A stretch of DNA of 58,558 nt. Source: CAVVVS01 sp963751355 (GTDB lineage: Bacteria > Bacteroidota > Ignavibacteria > Ignavibacteriales > Ignavibacteriaceae). The first letter of the stretch is position 1; the number at the start of each line of letters is the position of its first letter. Both the position numbers and the translations under genes were made by a program. Below the pieces are notes generated by a model. It was given only the letters and a program-made list of their open reading frames with translations. It was not told the origin of the DNA and made no database searches. This document shows, one piece after another, positions 45,301 to 54,691 of the stretch. The stretch spans positions 1 through 58,558 of the forward strand of contig CAVVVS010000095.1 of the NCBI GenBank assembly GCA_963751355.1. The letters run 5' to 3'.

Positions 45301-46572
45301 ATGTTGTACTTTGAGAAAATTAAACATGACGAAATATTTTCAAACGAAGAACTGCGGGCAGGATTATTTGAGGCTCTTACAAAATTAGGAAAGAAAAAAA
45401 AAGTAATTGTCGTACCCCCCGATATTACCCGCTATCATTCTTTCGCAGGATTATTAACAGAATATGCTTATAAATATTTTGGTGAAAATCTTACCGATGT
45501 TCTTCCGGCGATTGGCACACATTATCCTATGACCGGTGAAGAAATTAGTTTTATGTTCAACTCTATTCCCAAAAGTTTGTTCAGGGTACACGATTGGAAA
45601 AACGGACTGGAGACACTTGGTGTAGTGCCTTCCGAATTTGTTTCTGAGGTGTCTGAGGGAAAAGTAAATTATTCTATTCCCATTCAGGTGGACCAAATGC
45701 TTACTAATGGAAATTATGATCTGATTCTTTCAATCGGGCAGGTTGTCCCGCACGAAGTAATCGGAATGGCAAACTATAATAAAAACATTCTCATAGGGAT
45801 AGGCGGCTCGGAAGTAATTAACAAATCTCATTTTCTGGGAGCGGTTTACGGTATGGAAAGAATAATGGGTAGAGCCGATACACCTGTTAGAAGAGTCCTA
45901 AATTATGGTGCCGAACATTTTGCAAATGATCTTCCAATAGTTTATGTGATGACCGTTGTCGGAAAAGATAAAAACGGTGAGCAGGGAGTAAAGGGATTAT
46001 TTATTGGTGATGATCATGAAAGTTTTGAACATGCGGCAGAGTTCTCTCTGAAAGAAAATTTTATTATACCGGATAAACCTTTGAAGAAAGTTGTTGTGTA
46101 TCTTGAACCCTCTGAATTTAAATCTACCTGGCTGGGTAATAAAAGCATCTACCGGACAAGGATGGCAATATCGGACGGAGGTGAACTAATAGTGTTAGCC
46201 CCCGGTTTAAAAGAATTCGGTGAGGATAGAGGGAATGATAAAATAATTAGAAAGTACGGGTATGTCGGTACCGAAAATGTTTTGCGGTTAGTTGAAGAAA
46301 ATGTTGATTTGCAGAAAAGCCTCGGTGCGGCGGCACATTTAATTCATGGTTCTTCCGAAGGAAGGTTTTCAATAACTTATTGTCCGGGACATATATCAAG
46401 ACAGGAAATGGAAAGCATTAATTACAACTATGAAGATCTCGATAAAATGCTTAAAAAATATGATCCTGAAAAATTAAACGATGGAATTAATATTTTGCCA
46501 AGCGGTGAAGAGATATTTTATATCTCAAACCCTGCGCTTGGATTATGGGCGGTTAAAGAAAAATTTAATTGA
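45301..46572 (+). CDS. LarA-like protein (lactate racemase / nickel-pincer 2-epimerase family)
   Basis: A 423-residue member of the LarA/DUF2088 family, whose characterised members use a nickel-pincer nucleotide cofactor to racemise or epimerise 2-hydroxy acids. Family residues visible: D-x-T-R at 41-44 (DITRYHS), GTH at 72-74 (H74 matching the proton-transfer histidine), VPHEVIGMANYNKN with H151 and K161 (the lysine expected to hold the cofactor), and NKSH at 174-177 (the nickel-binding histidine). The usual GxHR is GTHY, so the substrate is probably not lactate. No larB, larC or larE is nearby. Its neighbour, a KDG-kinase-like gene, favours an aldonate-type substrate; inference. Confidence 0.82.
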   Translation: MLYFEKIKHDEIFSNEELRAGLFEALTKLGKKKKVIVVPPDITRYHSFAGLLTEYAYKYFGENLTDVLPAIGTHYPMTGEEISFMFNSIPKSLFRVHDWKNGLETLGVVPSEFVSEVSEGKVNYSIPIQVDQMLTNGNYDLILSIGQVVPHEVIGMANYNKNILIGIGGSEVINKSHFLGAVYGMERIMGRADTPVRRVLNYGAEHFANDLPIVYVMTVVGKDKNGEQGVKGLFIGDDHESFEHAAEFSLKENFIIPDKPLKKVVVYLEPSEFKSTWLGNKSIYRTRMAISDGGELIVLAPGLKEFGEDRGNDKIIRKYGYVGTENVLRLVEENVDLQKSLGAAAHLIHGSSEGRFSITYCPGHISRQEMESINYNYEDLDKMLKKYDPEKLNDGINILPSGEEIFYISNPALGLWAVKEKFN

Positions 46573-46645
46573 GTTGAATATGATTATCTTTCTTGTAATT
46601 TTAAACTATTAGAATATTCTATGAATTAAAGGGGGACGGATTGTT

Positions 46646-47173
46646 ATGGAAAATATATATAATCTTGTAGCTTCGAAAGAGATTATAAAAAGAGGAATTT
46701 TCGATCTTTTTATGGTTGCGGCGATTTATCTTCTGCCTGCAATTTCCCATTTAATTACTTTCCCTTTGTATATGTTCGAACCGATGAGAATACTAATTAT
46801 TTTATCAATTGTTTATACTTCAAAGAGAAATGCATTTATATTGGCAGTAACTCTTCCTCTATTTTCTTTCGCGGTGGCCTCCCACCCTTATTTCCTAAAA
46901 GCAGCAATAATGTGCGTGGAATTATCTGTAAACATTTTCCTTTTTTATTTATTAAAGGATAAATTTAAAAATCTTTTTGTCCCTCTCTTCTTAAGTATTC
47001 TACTTGCTAAGATGGTTTATTATTCGCTAAAAATTACGTTAATTTCCACCGGATTAATTGCCTCTGGAATTATTTCCACACCGGTTTATATTCAATTACT
47101 TTTAGCTATTGTTTTAAGTATATTCGTTCAATTTACAATGACCGGAAATAATAATAAAAAAGCTGCAGTTTAA
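46646..47173 (+). CDS. Small multi-pass inner-membrane protein
   Basis: A 175-residue protein with five or six hydrophobic helices (for example FMVAAIYLLPAISHLITFPL, AFILAVTLPLFSFAVASHP and LLLAIVLSIFVQFTM). No named family is recognised; size and helix pattern recall ECF-transporter substrate-binding S components, but no A/A'/T partners are present. It sits between the LarA-like and PfkB genes with 73- and 71-base gaps in the same direction, so it may transport the substrate or a cofactor precursor of that pathway; this is a guess. Confidence 0.7.
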   Translation: MENIYNLVASKEIIKRGIFDLFMVAAIYLLPAISHLITFPLYMFEPMRILIILSIVYTSKRNAFILAVTLPLFSFAVASHPYFLKAAIMCVELSVNIFLFYLLKDKFKNLFVPLFLSILLAKMVYYSLKITLISTGLIASGIISTPVYIQLLLAIVLSIFVQFTMTGNNNKKAAV

Positions 47174-47244
47174 GAATGATTTTAACAATAATGTGCGTTC
47201 CTGGATCAGGTAAAATCAAGATCGGGGAAAGAATGGATTGAAAA

Positions 47245-48327
47245 ATGAAGAATGGATTGAATATTAATTCCAAAGGACATCTCGATTTAGTATCTCTAGG
47301 TGCTCTTATACATAGATTGGATCCCGGACAACTTCCGTTTAGAAAAGCTGCAGAGTGTAAAATTCATGTTAGCGGCGGAGAATTTAATGTAGCAGCAAAC
47401 TTAGCCGATTGTTTCCAAATGAATACCGGGATAATTTCCGCCATGGTTAAATACCCTATCGGAGATTTAATTTCGGAAAGGGTTAGAGCCATGGGTGTAA
47501 AGCCTTTTTATAAATATTTTCAGCATAATGGCGTTAACGGTCCGAATATGGCTACTGTTTACAGCGATCGGGGTTTCGGAATGCGGGCTCCGGTTGTATT
47601 CTATAACAGAAGCAATGAAGCAGCTGCATTACTTAAACCCGGTTATTTTGATTGGAAAAATATTTTTGCAGGCGGTGTAAAATGGTTTCACAGCGGAGGA
47701 ATTTTTGCATCTCTTTCGGAAACTACCGGCAATTTAATTATTGAAGGTATGAAGGCTGCAAAAGAAGCAGGTGCAATTGTGAGCTTTGATCTTAATTATC
47801 GTTCCAAACTTTGGAACTTATGGGGAGGGGAGGAAAAGGCTGTCGAGATTTTGGACCATATCGTGCAAAACGTCGATGTATTAGTCGGTAATGAGGAAGA
47901 TCTTCAAAAAGGACTTGGATTTCCCGGTCCGGAAGTTGAATCAAAGACCAAACTGGACCCCAATGCATTTTTTAGTATGATTGACAAGGTTATCGGCAGG
48001 TACCCCCAAATAAATGTACTGGCTACTACTTTACGGGACGTTCATTCAACTAATCATCATCATTGGAGTGCCGTAGCATGGATTAATGGAAAAACTTATT
48101 TAGCACCTACATGCGAATTAAACGTTTATGATCGAGTCGGCGGAGGTGACGGATTTGCTAGTGGATTTTTCTATGGATTATTAACGGATGAAGAACCGGA
48201 ATATGCTCTAAAACTTGGCTGGGCTCACGGAGCTCTGTTAACCACTTATCCCGGTGATACAACGATGGCGACTATAGACGAGGTAAGAGCTTTTGCTCAA
48301 GGTGGTTCGGCCCGTATTAAAAGATAA
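47245..48327 (+). CDS. PfkB-family carbohydrate kinase (2-keto-3-deoxygluconate kinase-like)
   Basis: A 360-residue ribokinase-type kinase. GGEFNVAANLADCF is the sugar-binding N-terminal motif, SFDLNYRSKLW is highly characteristic of KDG kinases, and the catalytic loop is DRVGGGDGFASGF with D302 as base (GGGD in place of GAGD). It most likely phosphorylates 2-keto-3-deoxygluconate or a similar aldonate to the 6-phosphate. No KDPG aldolase is present in the window. Together with the LarA-like gene it suggests a hydroxy-acid/aldonate pathway distinct from, but adjacent to, the GlcNAc genes. A GlcNAc kinase role is less likely. Confidence 0.88.
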   Translation: MKNGLNINSKGHLDLVSLGALIHRLDPGQLPFRKAAECKIHVSGGEFNVAANLADCFQMNTGIISAMVKYPIGDLISERVRAMGVKPFYKYFQHNGVNGPNMATVYSDRGFGMRAPVVFYNRSNEAAALLKPGYFDWKNIFAGGVKWFHSGGIFASLSETTGNLIIEGMKAAKEAGAIVSFDLNYRSKLWNLWGGEEKAVEILDHIVQNVDVLVGNEEDLQKGLGFPGPEVESKTKLDPNAFFSMIDKVIGRYPQINVLATTLRDVHSTNHHHWSAVAWINGKTYLAPTCELNVYDRVGGGDGFASGFFYGLLTDEEPEYALKLGWAHGALLTTYPGDTTMATIDEVRAFAQGGSARIKR

Positions 48328-48435
48328 TTGAACCGACATATAATCTTTGGCCACCTTGATTTATTTTAAATCCCGTATTATTAAAATATCAAAAACTTAT
48401 ATAAGTACCTTTCTACCATCTTTTGAAATAATAAA

Positions 48436-48458
48436 GGAGTCGTATCAGTAACGACTCC
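48436..48458. terminator. Bidirectional terminator between convergent genes
   Basis: GGAGTCGT (48436-48443) pairs with ACGACTCC (48451-48458) around a 7-base loop, lying between the PfkB gene (plus) and the HEAT-repeat gene (minus). T-runs are weak on both sides. Confidence 0.55.
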
Positions 48459-48493
48459 CCATTTGGATTACAGAAAAATATTTGCAAATATTT

Positions 48494-48931
48494 CTATTTC
48501 TTTGCTGCAAATTTATCAAAATTAATGGACCCCTTTGAAGATAAAAGATAATGCATGTAATAATATTGGCTCATGCATTGTACCGATACACAATCACAAA
48601 AATTACTAGTCTGTTGCAGCAAATAAATGCCTCTCGGATCTCCAATCTTTGATAGTGACCATGCGGCCATAATTCTTACGCCTTCGTGTGTTTCCTTATT
48701 TAATATTTCCATTAAAGGAATTACTGCTTTTTCTGATTTCATTTCTCCCAAAAAATATGCACAACTCATTTTCAGACCTAAGTTATCGGAATTTAATCCC
48801 ATCAAATAGTTCCCTTCAATAATCTCCATTTTAGATTTTAATTTATTGGGGTCGTTTGCTTGTGAAAAAGAAATTGTTGAAAGGAGAAATGCCAAAACAA
48901 CTGTTGCCAAAATAAAATGTTGCTTTTTCAT
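48494..48931 (-). CDS. Exported HEAT-repeat protein
   Basis: A 145-residue protein with signal peptide (FILATVVLAFLLSTISFSQ) and about two and a half HEAT/armadillo-like helical repeats at 45-115 (SCAYFLGEMKSEKAVIPLME, then AAWSLSKIGDPRGIYLLQQ). Two cysteines close together (CDCVSVQC) may form disulphides in the periplasm. HEAT repeats mediate protein contacts; the partner is unknown. Stand-alone gene on the minus strand, convergent to the PfkB gene. Confidence 0.82.
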   Translation of the reverse strand: MKKQHFILATVVLAFLLSTISFSQANDPNKLKSKMEIIEGNYLMGLNSDNLGLKMSCAYFLGEMKSEKAVIPLMEILNKETHEGVRIMAAWSLSKIGDPRGIYLLQQTSNFCDCVSVQCMSQYYYMHYLLSSKGSINFDKFAAKK

Positions 48932-49499
48932 TTTATCGCCTTTCTTTTAATCTTTGTTTTAAAAATAATTTGTTAATTGTACACTTCTTAAAGTATTTAT
49001 TTTACCCAAACTTCAAAATGATTTTGGATGAGAGGATGTTTTAGATGATTGCAGCGGGGAAAAATTTGATGAAGTATAATTATACAATAATAACAAAATA
49101 ATGAAGTATTAAAGAGACAATATTAAATATTCATGCATTTAATTGCATAGCCGAATAGAACTTGGTGCCAATTACTTTCTCCTTTATTATATGCAGCCAA
49201 CTTCATAAAACTATTTTGAACCGGAATTTAAATACTTACTTTTAACATAAATTTTAGTTATAATTTAATTAATGATATTTATAAATTTACAAGTTTATCC
49301 GTTTACATTCTGCAATAAATTAATAACGTTCCGGACAAAACATCTGTCACAATTTAAGAGGGGTATAAGTGACATAACTTCTATTAACCAAAAATCAATC
49401 ATTAATTATCGATCAAAATTTATTTTCCGAATTTATTAAATGAATCCAGAAATAAAACATGAATACAGTTGTACAACATTAAATTATCGCGGAGGGGAT
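48932..49499. other. Divergent intergenic region
   Basis: A 568-base AT-rich gap between the HEAT-repeat gene and the lipoprotein gene. No hairpin of note, no RNA gene recognised. The reading frame of the downstream lipoprotein is open back to an ATG at 49440, but that start has no ribosome-binding site. Confidence 0.45.
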
Positions 49500-50384
49500 A
49501 TGAAGGCTAATGATAAATCAACAATTCAATTATTTTTAATTCTGAGCATCTTCTTTTTTATTGCTCTGTTCCAGGGTTGTTCATTATTTAGTCCTCTGAG
49601 CGGTGCAGAATCTGGAATGGAATTATCCTATAATATGCCTGCAGATAAAAACCTAAAATATTCATTGAAAAATGAATCGAAACAAAATATGGAAATAAGG
49701 GGACAAAGTATAGAAACAAGCTCAAATATGGAATGTTTGTTTTCTGTTGAATCCAAGGGTAATCAAGATGATAATCATAAACTGGGAATTACTATAGATG
49801 ATATGAATATGAGAGTTAATAGTCCACAGGGCGAAATTACACCGGATATGAGTGCAGTTCTTGGTAAAGCATTCGAAATGACACTTACTAAACTCGGGAA
49901 AGAATTAAATTGGGAAGGGGCAGAATCAATACGATATAAGCTCGGTCAAGCAGGCGAGCGCAGTATCGCTCCAAATTTTCAATCTTTTTTTCCCGATCTG
50001 CCCGACAAACCGGTTAATGTAGGTGATTCCTGGATAACTTATGATACATTAAGAATAAAGGAAGCAAATTCTGATCTTTTACTGATATTTGAAAGTAAAA
50101 ATACACTTAAAAGATACGAGAATGTAAACGGTATGAATTGTGCGAAAATTGAAGCCGAAGTCAAGGGAAAGATGACCGGAACGGGCAATCAAATGGGTGT
50201 CGATCTTAATTTTGACGGCACTATAAAAGGTACGGATGTTTGGCACTTTGCTCATGAGGAGGGATTACTCGTGAAATCAGAGTCCAATTCCGTTACAGAC
50301 GCTACAATAATGACCAGCGGTGTTCAAACTATGACTATACCGATGACTACAAGTATGAAAATTACGACGGAATTGGTTGAGTGA
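49500..50384 (+). CDS. Lipoprotein of unknown function (DUF6263-like)
   Basis: A 294-residue predicted lipoprotein. ATG at 49500 is chosen because GGAGGGG stands directly before it and the hydrophobic leader with lipobox LFQGC (cysteine about residue 27) follows; the in-frame ATG at 49440 would add 20 residues ahead of the signal. The mature part is beta-rich with YSLKNESKQNMEIRGQSIET, FFPDLPDKPVNVGDSWI and GTDVWHFAHEEGLLVKSES, similar to DUF6263-type envelope proteins with repeated antiparallel strands. No catalytic residues recognised. Followed by a strong terminator, so monocistronic. Confidence 0.82.
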   Translation: MKANDKSTIQLFLILSIFFFIALFQGCSLFSPLSGAESGMELSYNMPADKNLKYSLKNESKQNMEIRGQSIETSSNMECLFSVESKGNQDDNHKLGITIDDMNMRVNSPQGEITPDMSAVLGKAFEMTLTKLGKELNWEGAESIRYKLGQAGERSIAPNFQSFFPDLPDKPVNVGDSWITYDTLRIKEANSDLLLIFESKNTLKRYENVNGMNCAKIEAEVKGKMTGTGNQMGVDLNFDGTIKGTDVWHFAHEEGLLVKSESNSVTDATIMTSGVQTMTIPMTTSMKITTELVE

Positions 50385-50395
50385 CAATATCATAT

Positions 50396-50428
50396 CCGCA
50401 GCACAGATTACTAATCTGTGCTGCGGCA
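50396..50428 (+). terminator. Rho-independent terminator
   Basis: CCGCAGCACAGATTA (50396-50410) pairs perfectly with TAATCTGTGCTGCGG (50412-50426), an inverted repeat of 15 bases per arm with a single central base, 11 bases after the lipoprotein stop codon. The true hairpin would open a few central pairs. T content downstream is modest. Confidence 0.82.
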
Positions 50429-50607
50429 TTAATTTAAATATACTTTTCGATTTTTAACCGCTTTTCAAAATAATCCTTTCTATTTAAATATTTTCTCTTA
50501 ATTTTATTTTTTTGATAAAATCAATTCGTAATAAACATGTACTGAAAATAAATCGCGTCAACACTATTATTAAAAATAACTTTTTTAACTAAACAAGCGG
50601 ACAGCAA

Positions 50608-51978
50608 ATGGATTATTTTTTAAAAAGAAATTTCGTAATCCTAATCTCAATTATTATCATCTTCAATGTAAATATCAAATCCCAAATAAACAGCGTCAGT
50701 AGAGATACCGTTATCGAAAAAATGATTAAAAACATATCATCAAAAAATATTAAACACACAATTGAAAAGTTGGCAGAATTTAAAACCCGCCACAGTCTAA
50801 GTTCTGCGGAAAGTAATACTGAAGGAATAGGAGCCGCAGAGAAATGGGTAAAAAATGAATTTGAAAAATATGCTTCTGATTCCGATGGAAGGTTAACTGT
50901 AGCGTACGATAATTACACTGTTAAACCCGATGGGAGAAGAATTCCTTATTCTGTGCAAATGAAAAATATCATTGCAACACTAAAAGGAGTTGATACGTCT
51001 GACAAAAGAGTTCTGTTAATTAGCGGACATCTTGATTCCCGGAACAGTAACATTATGGACAGCACCGGCTTAGCTCCCGGAGCCGATGATGATGCATCAG
51101 GAGTTGCGGTTGTTTTGGAATTGGCAAGAATCATGTCTAAAGTAAAATTTCCTGCAACTATAATTTTTGCTGCAGTGACCGGTGAGGAACAGGGATTATA
51201 TGGGTCAAAACATCTTGCCGGAAAAGCCAAAAAGAATAATTTGAATGTTATTGCAATGTTGAATAACGATATGGTTGGAAGCGATAACTCAAGCGAAACC
51301 AAATTAAAAGATAATATAAATGTAAGAGTATTCAGTGAGGGGATACCCGCTTTTGAGACGAAACATCAAGCGAGAATAAGGGAATACACCGGTGCGGAGA
51401 ATGATAGTAAGTCTAGGGAATTGGCAAGATATGTAAAAGATGTAGGAGAGCGCTATGTAGATCAGGTGAATGTTAAGCTTATATATAGAAGCGACAGATA
51501 TCTTCGCGGCGGGGATCAAATGTCGTTCAGCCGGGAAGGTTTTACCGCAGTCCGTTTATGTGAAATGCATGAAAATTATTATCACCAGCATCAGAATGTA
51601 AGAACGGAAGACGGAATTCAGTACGGTGACTTACCTCAATTTGTGGATTACGATTACGTAAAAAAAATCGCAGGCATAAATCTTTCCGTTCTTGCTAATC
51701 TTGATTTCGCGCCTTCGGTTCCTCGAAATGTCGGGATTGACATCAGCGAGCTTGGAAACGTAACAAAATTAAAATGGGATGTTCCGCTAAATGGTAAAGT
51801 TTCCGGTTATTATGTCTTGATGAGAGAAACTGATCAATCCCTATGGCAAAAGAAAATATTTGTGAAAGGTACGGAAGTAATTCTTCCATATTCAAAGGAT
51901 AATTATTTATTTGCGGTTCAATCTGTTGACGAAGGCGGGCATGAAAGTCTTCCGGTATTTCCCAAACCCGTAAGATGA
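50608..51978 (+). CDS. Exported M28-family zinc aminopeptidase
   Basis: A 456-residue peptidase with a signal peptide (VILISIIIIFNVNIKSQ). Zinc ligands and catalytic residues of clan MH are all visible: ISGHLDS (His/Asp), PGADDDASGVAVVLELAR (bridging Asp), AAVTGEEQGLYGS (catalytic Glu and ligand Glu), LNNDMVG (Asp) and the late HENYYHQHQN (His). The last 90 residues form an Fn3-like domain (PRNVGIDISELGNVTKLKWD). It cleaves N-terminal residues of peptides in the periplasm or outside. Convergent with the histidine kinase gene, nine bases apart. Confidence 0.94.
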   Translation: MDYFLKRNFVILISIIIIFNVNIKSQINSVSRDTVIEKMIKNISSKNIKHTIEKLAEFKTRHSLSSAESNTEGIGAAEKWVKNEFEKYASDSDGRLTVAYDNYTVKPDGRRIPYSVQMKNIIATLKGVDTSDKRVLLISGHLDSRNSNIMDSTGLAPGADDDASGVAVVLELARIMSKVKFPATIIFAAVTGEEQGLYGSKHLAGKAKKNNLNVIAMLNNDMVGSDNSSETKLKDNINVRVFSEGIPAFETKHQARIREYTGAENDSKSRELARYVKDVGERYVDQVNVKLIYRSDRYLRGGDQMSFSREGFTAVRLCEMHENYYHQHQNVRTEDGIQYGDLPQFVDYDYVKKIAGINLSVLANLDFAPSVPRNVGIDISELGNVTKLKWDVPLNGKVSGYYVLMRETDQSLWQKKIFVKGTEVILPYSKDNYLFAVQSVDEGGHESLPVFPKPVR

Positions 51979-51987
51979 AGTGAGAAT

Positions 51988-53325
51988 TTAAAATCTTAAT
52001 GTAAAAATAGTTTCTTTCTGAGGTATGGAAGTAACCGTTATTCTACCTTTATGAGCACGCATAATCTGTTTTGATAAACTCAGTCCTATTCCGGAGCCTT
52101 CTTTTTTTGTGGTAAAGAACGGAATAAATATTTTATCATAAAGGTCTACCGGGATTCCTCCGCCGTTATCGATTACCTGAATATTAATGCTTCCCCGGCT
52201 ATCAATTTTACCCAATAAGTTTATATAAGTGTCTGTTCTGTTTTTTGTCGCATTTATTGAATTTACGATTAGATTTATTAGTACCTGTTCGATAAGATCA
52301 GGATCCGCCATTAATTCTAAATCCTCCGGGTAAACGCTGCATTCAAAATTCACTTTGTTGGAATTAAGTTGATCATTCAGTAATTTTTTTATTCGTTCGA
52401 AAAGAACGGATAATTTTATTTGCTGAAAATTAGGAACCGGTATCCGGTTGAGATTCCTGTAATCGTCAACGAAATGAATTAGGCCTTTACTTCTCTTTAA
52501 GATAGTATTAATTCCGCCTTTAATATCAACGAGAGTTTCTTCAGTTACTTCACTGCCGGAGTTTTCCAGCATATCATTTATAGTTGAAGAAAGAGAGACG
52601 ATGGGAGTTATGGAATTCATAATCTCATGGGTAAGAACGCGTATTAAATTCTGCCAGGCTTCCATTTCTTTTTCTTCCAGTTCACTGTGAATATTGGAAA
52701 GGGAAACCAGTATTATGTGTTTATCTCTCATTTTAAATTCTGCAGCAAAAATTGAAAGTTGTAAAAGTTCATTATTATCGATTACTTTTACGAGGATTTT
52801 ATCTCCGGCTCTTATTTTTTGAAGTGCCTTTACCAGCGGTTTGCTAATCTTCTCAAGGTCGGAAATGTTTTTTAATGCATTTATCTTTAACAATTTTTTT
52901 GTGGCGTTGTTAATCAGTTCCACGTTTCCGTCGGTGGTATATGCTAAAATACCTATATTTATGTGTTGTACAATTGTTTGTAAGTAGCGAAAATTTTCTT
53001 CCTTTTCTTTCCTGGTTTTTTGGAACTCATCAATTACTTCAGAAAATGAAGTGCTCAATTCTTCAAATGCGGACCCTTTAATTGTAGCTTTAAAATTTTG
53101 AGAAAAATCGGAATAACGGATCGAGTTAAAGAAGCGTGATATATCTCTATTGGTTTTTTCAACAAATTTAATCAAAGAATATATCTGAATAACAATTATA
53201 ATAATTACAATTGAGGTTGTCGCATAAAGAGAAGTATCTGTAACTAAATAGAATAGCAAAAATATTGAAAGGCTCAATAGCGCAGTTCTGCCGATTATTA
53301 TAAAACTAAATCTTTTATAGACCAT
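51988..53325 (-). CDS. Sensor histidine kinase (NtrY-like)
   Basis: A 445-residue membrane kinase. Two N-terminal membrane helices (TALLSLSIFLLFYLV and TSIVIIIIVIQIYSLI) with almost no periplasmic loop, so the signal is probably sensed in the membrane or cytoplasm. A HAMP-like linker, a PAS domain at about 115-215 (LQTIVQHINIGILAYTTDGN), the H-box VLTHEIMNSITPI near residue 230 and the ATPase N-box LINLIVNSINAT plus VIDNGGGIP and GSGIGLSLSKQIM follow. Its start overlaps the end of the response-regulator gene by 11 bases, showing co-translation with its cognate regulator. Confidence 0.94.
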   Translation of the reverse strand: MVYKRFSFIIIGRTALLSLSIFLLFYLVTDTSLYATTSIVIIIIVIQIYSLIKFVEKTNRDISRFFNSIRYSDFSQNFKATIKGSAFEELSTSFSEVIDEFQKTRKEKEENFRYLQTIVQHINIGILAYTTDGNVELINNATKKLLKINALKNISDLEKISKPLVKALQKIRAGDKILVKVIDNNELLQLSIFAAEFKMRDKHIILVSLSNIHSELEEKEMEAWQNLIRVLTHEIMNSITPIVSLSSTINDMLENSGSEVTEETLVDIKGGINTILKRSKGLIHFVDDYRNLNRIPVPNFQQIKLSVLFERIKKLLNDQLNSNKVNFECSVYPEDLELMADPDLIEQVLINLIVNSINATKNRTDTYINLLGKIDSRGSINIQVIDNGGGIPVDLYDKIFIPFFTTKKEGSGIGLSLSKQIMRAHKGRITVTSIPQKETIFTLRF

Positions 53326-54691
53326 ATTTTTCCAGCCTGCGATAGAGCGATGCCCTGGAAAGTCCCAATTCTTTTGCTGCTTTAGTCAAATTCCCTCCGT
53401 GTTTACTCACCGCTTTTATAATAAGTACTTTTTCCGCTTCGTCTAGTTGATAATTATCGAAAGCTATATTTTCTTTTGATTTATCACCCGTGGAGAAATT
53501 AAAATCATCCGGCTGTAAAGTTTCGGAATCGCCCATTATTATCACTCGTTCTATTGTGTGCTGCAATTCCCTAACATTACCGGGCCAGTGGTATTTTTGC
53601 ATTTTTTCCAATGCTTCAGTGCTTAGCGACTTTAACGGTTTGTTGTATTTTCTGCAATACATTTGTAAAAAATGATCAACCAGCAAAGAAATATCTTCTT
53701 TTCTTTTCCGAAGCGGGGGAATTTTTATCTCAACCGTATTGATTCTGTAGAGTAAGTCTTGCCTAAATCTTTTCTCCGAAATCAGTTCTTCTACAGGGGA
53801 ATTTGTTGCACAGATTAATCTTATGTCAATCGGTTTTGGAATGTTAGAACCGAGTCTAGTTACCTGTCTGTTTTGCAGTACCGCCAGCAGTTTCATTTGA
53901 AGATTGAAATTAAGATTTCCGATCTCATCCAGAAATAAAGTTCCGCCCGAGGCAATTTCAAATCTTCCCGCCCTGTCTTCTTTAGCATCTGTAAAAGCAC
54001 CTTTTTTATATCCGAACAATTCACTTTCGAAAAGTGATTCGCTTATTGCACCCATATCCACGCTGATAAATATCTCTTTGCTCCTATGCGACTGCCTGTG
54101 AATAGCTCTTGCAACTAGTTCCTTGCCGGTTCCGTTCTCTCCGAGTATTAAAACATTAGCGTCGGTTTTAGCTACTTTTTGAATAGTACTGAAAACCCGG
54201 CGCATTTCATCAGATGTACCGATTATATTATGGAACTGCTGGTCGATGTCGTCGCTCAGTTGCTTTTGGCGTGAACGTAAATTGTCAATTTCTTGTCTCG
54301 ATTGACTGAGCTTCATACTGGAAGAAATTGTGGCTAATAATTTTTCATTTTGCCAAGGCTTAAGCACAAAATCAGTTGCGCCCATTTTAATAGCCTTTAC
54401 AGCCATTTCAATATTTCCGAATCCAGTAATCAATATTACAATTGCGGATGAATCAATCTTGAGGATTTTATCCAGCCAGTTGAATCCTTCGGTGCCGCTG
54501 GTTGAATCGCCTGTAAAATTCATATCCAGCAGAATTACATTATATTGTTCTTCTTTTAATAATGATGGAATAAGTTCAGGATCTTTTTCGATACGGACGA
54601 TGGAATAGTGCTGCTTTAATAAAAGCCTTGCAGAATAAAGCACATCTTCGTCATCATCAATAATCAATATTTTACCGGATTTTGTATTCAT
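53315..54691 (-). CDS. Sigma-54-dependent response regulator (NtrC family)
   Basis: A 458-residue activator: receiver domain (phospho-acceptor D56 in VILLDMNF, acidic pocket DDDED at 12-16, Lys in VLKPWQN), AAA+ domain at about 155-380 with Walker A GENGTGKE and Walker B GGTLFLDEIG, and a Fis-type helix-turn-helix at the C-terminus (NLTKAAKELGLSRASLYRRL). The sigma-54 contact loop GAFTGA reads GAFTDA, a substitution seen in many Bacteroidetes-group homologs. First gene of a two-gene operon with the kinase. It probably controls the divergent ABC exporter genes through the palindromes at 54935-54970. Confidence 0.95.
   Translation of the reverse strand: MNTKSGKILIIDDDEDVLYSARLLLKQHYSIVRIEKDPELIPSLLKEEQYNVILLDMNFTGDSTSGTEGFNWLDKILKIDSSAIVILITGFGNIEMAVKAIKMGATDFVLKPWQNEKLLATISSSMKLSQSRQEIDNLRSRQKQLSDDIDQQFHNIIGTSDEMRRVFSTIQKVAKTDANVLILGENGTGKELVARAIHRQSHRSKEIFISVDMGAISESLFESELFGYKKGAFTDAKEDRAGRFEIASGGTLFLDEIGNLNFNLQMKLLAVLQNRQVTRLGSNIPKPIDIRLICATNSPVEELISEKRFRQDLLYRINTVEIKIPPLRKRKEDISLLVDHFLQMYCRKYNKPLKSLSTEALEKMQKYHWPGNVRELQHTIERVIIMGDSETLQPDDFNFSTGDKSKENIAFDNYQLDEAEKVLIIKAVSKHGGNLTKAAKELGLSRASLYRRLEKYGL

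Noticed and set aside
47245..48327. PfkB protein as the missing GlcNAc kinase
   Set aside because: SFDLNYRSKLW and overall length match KDG kinases; it stays only as an alternative to test.
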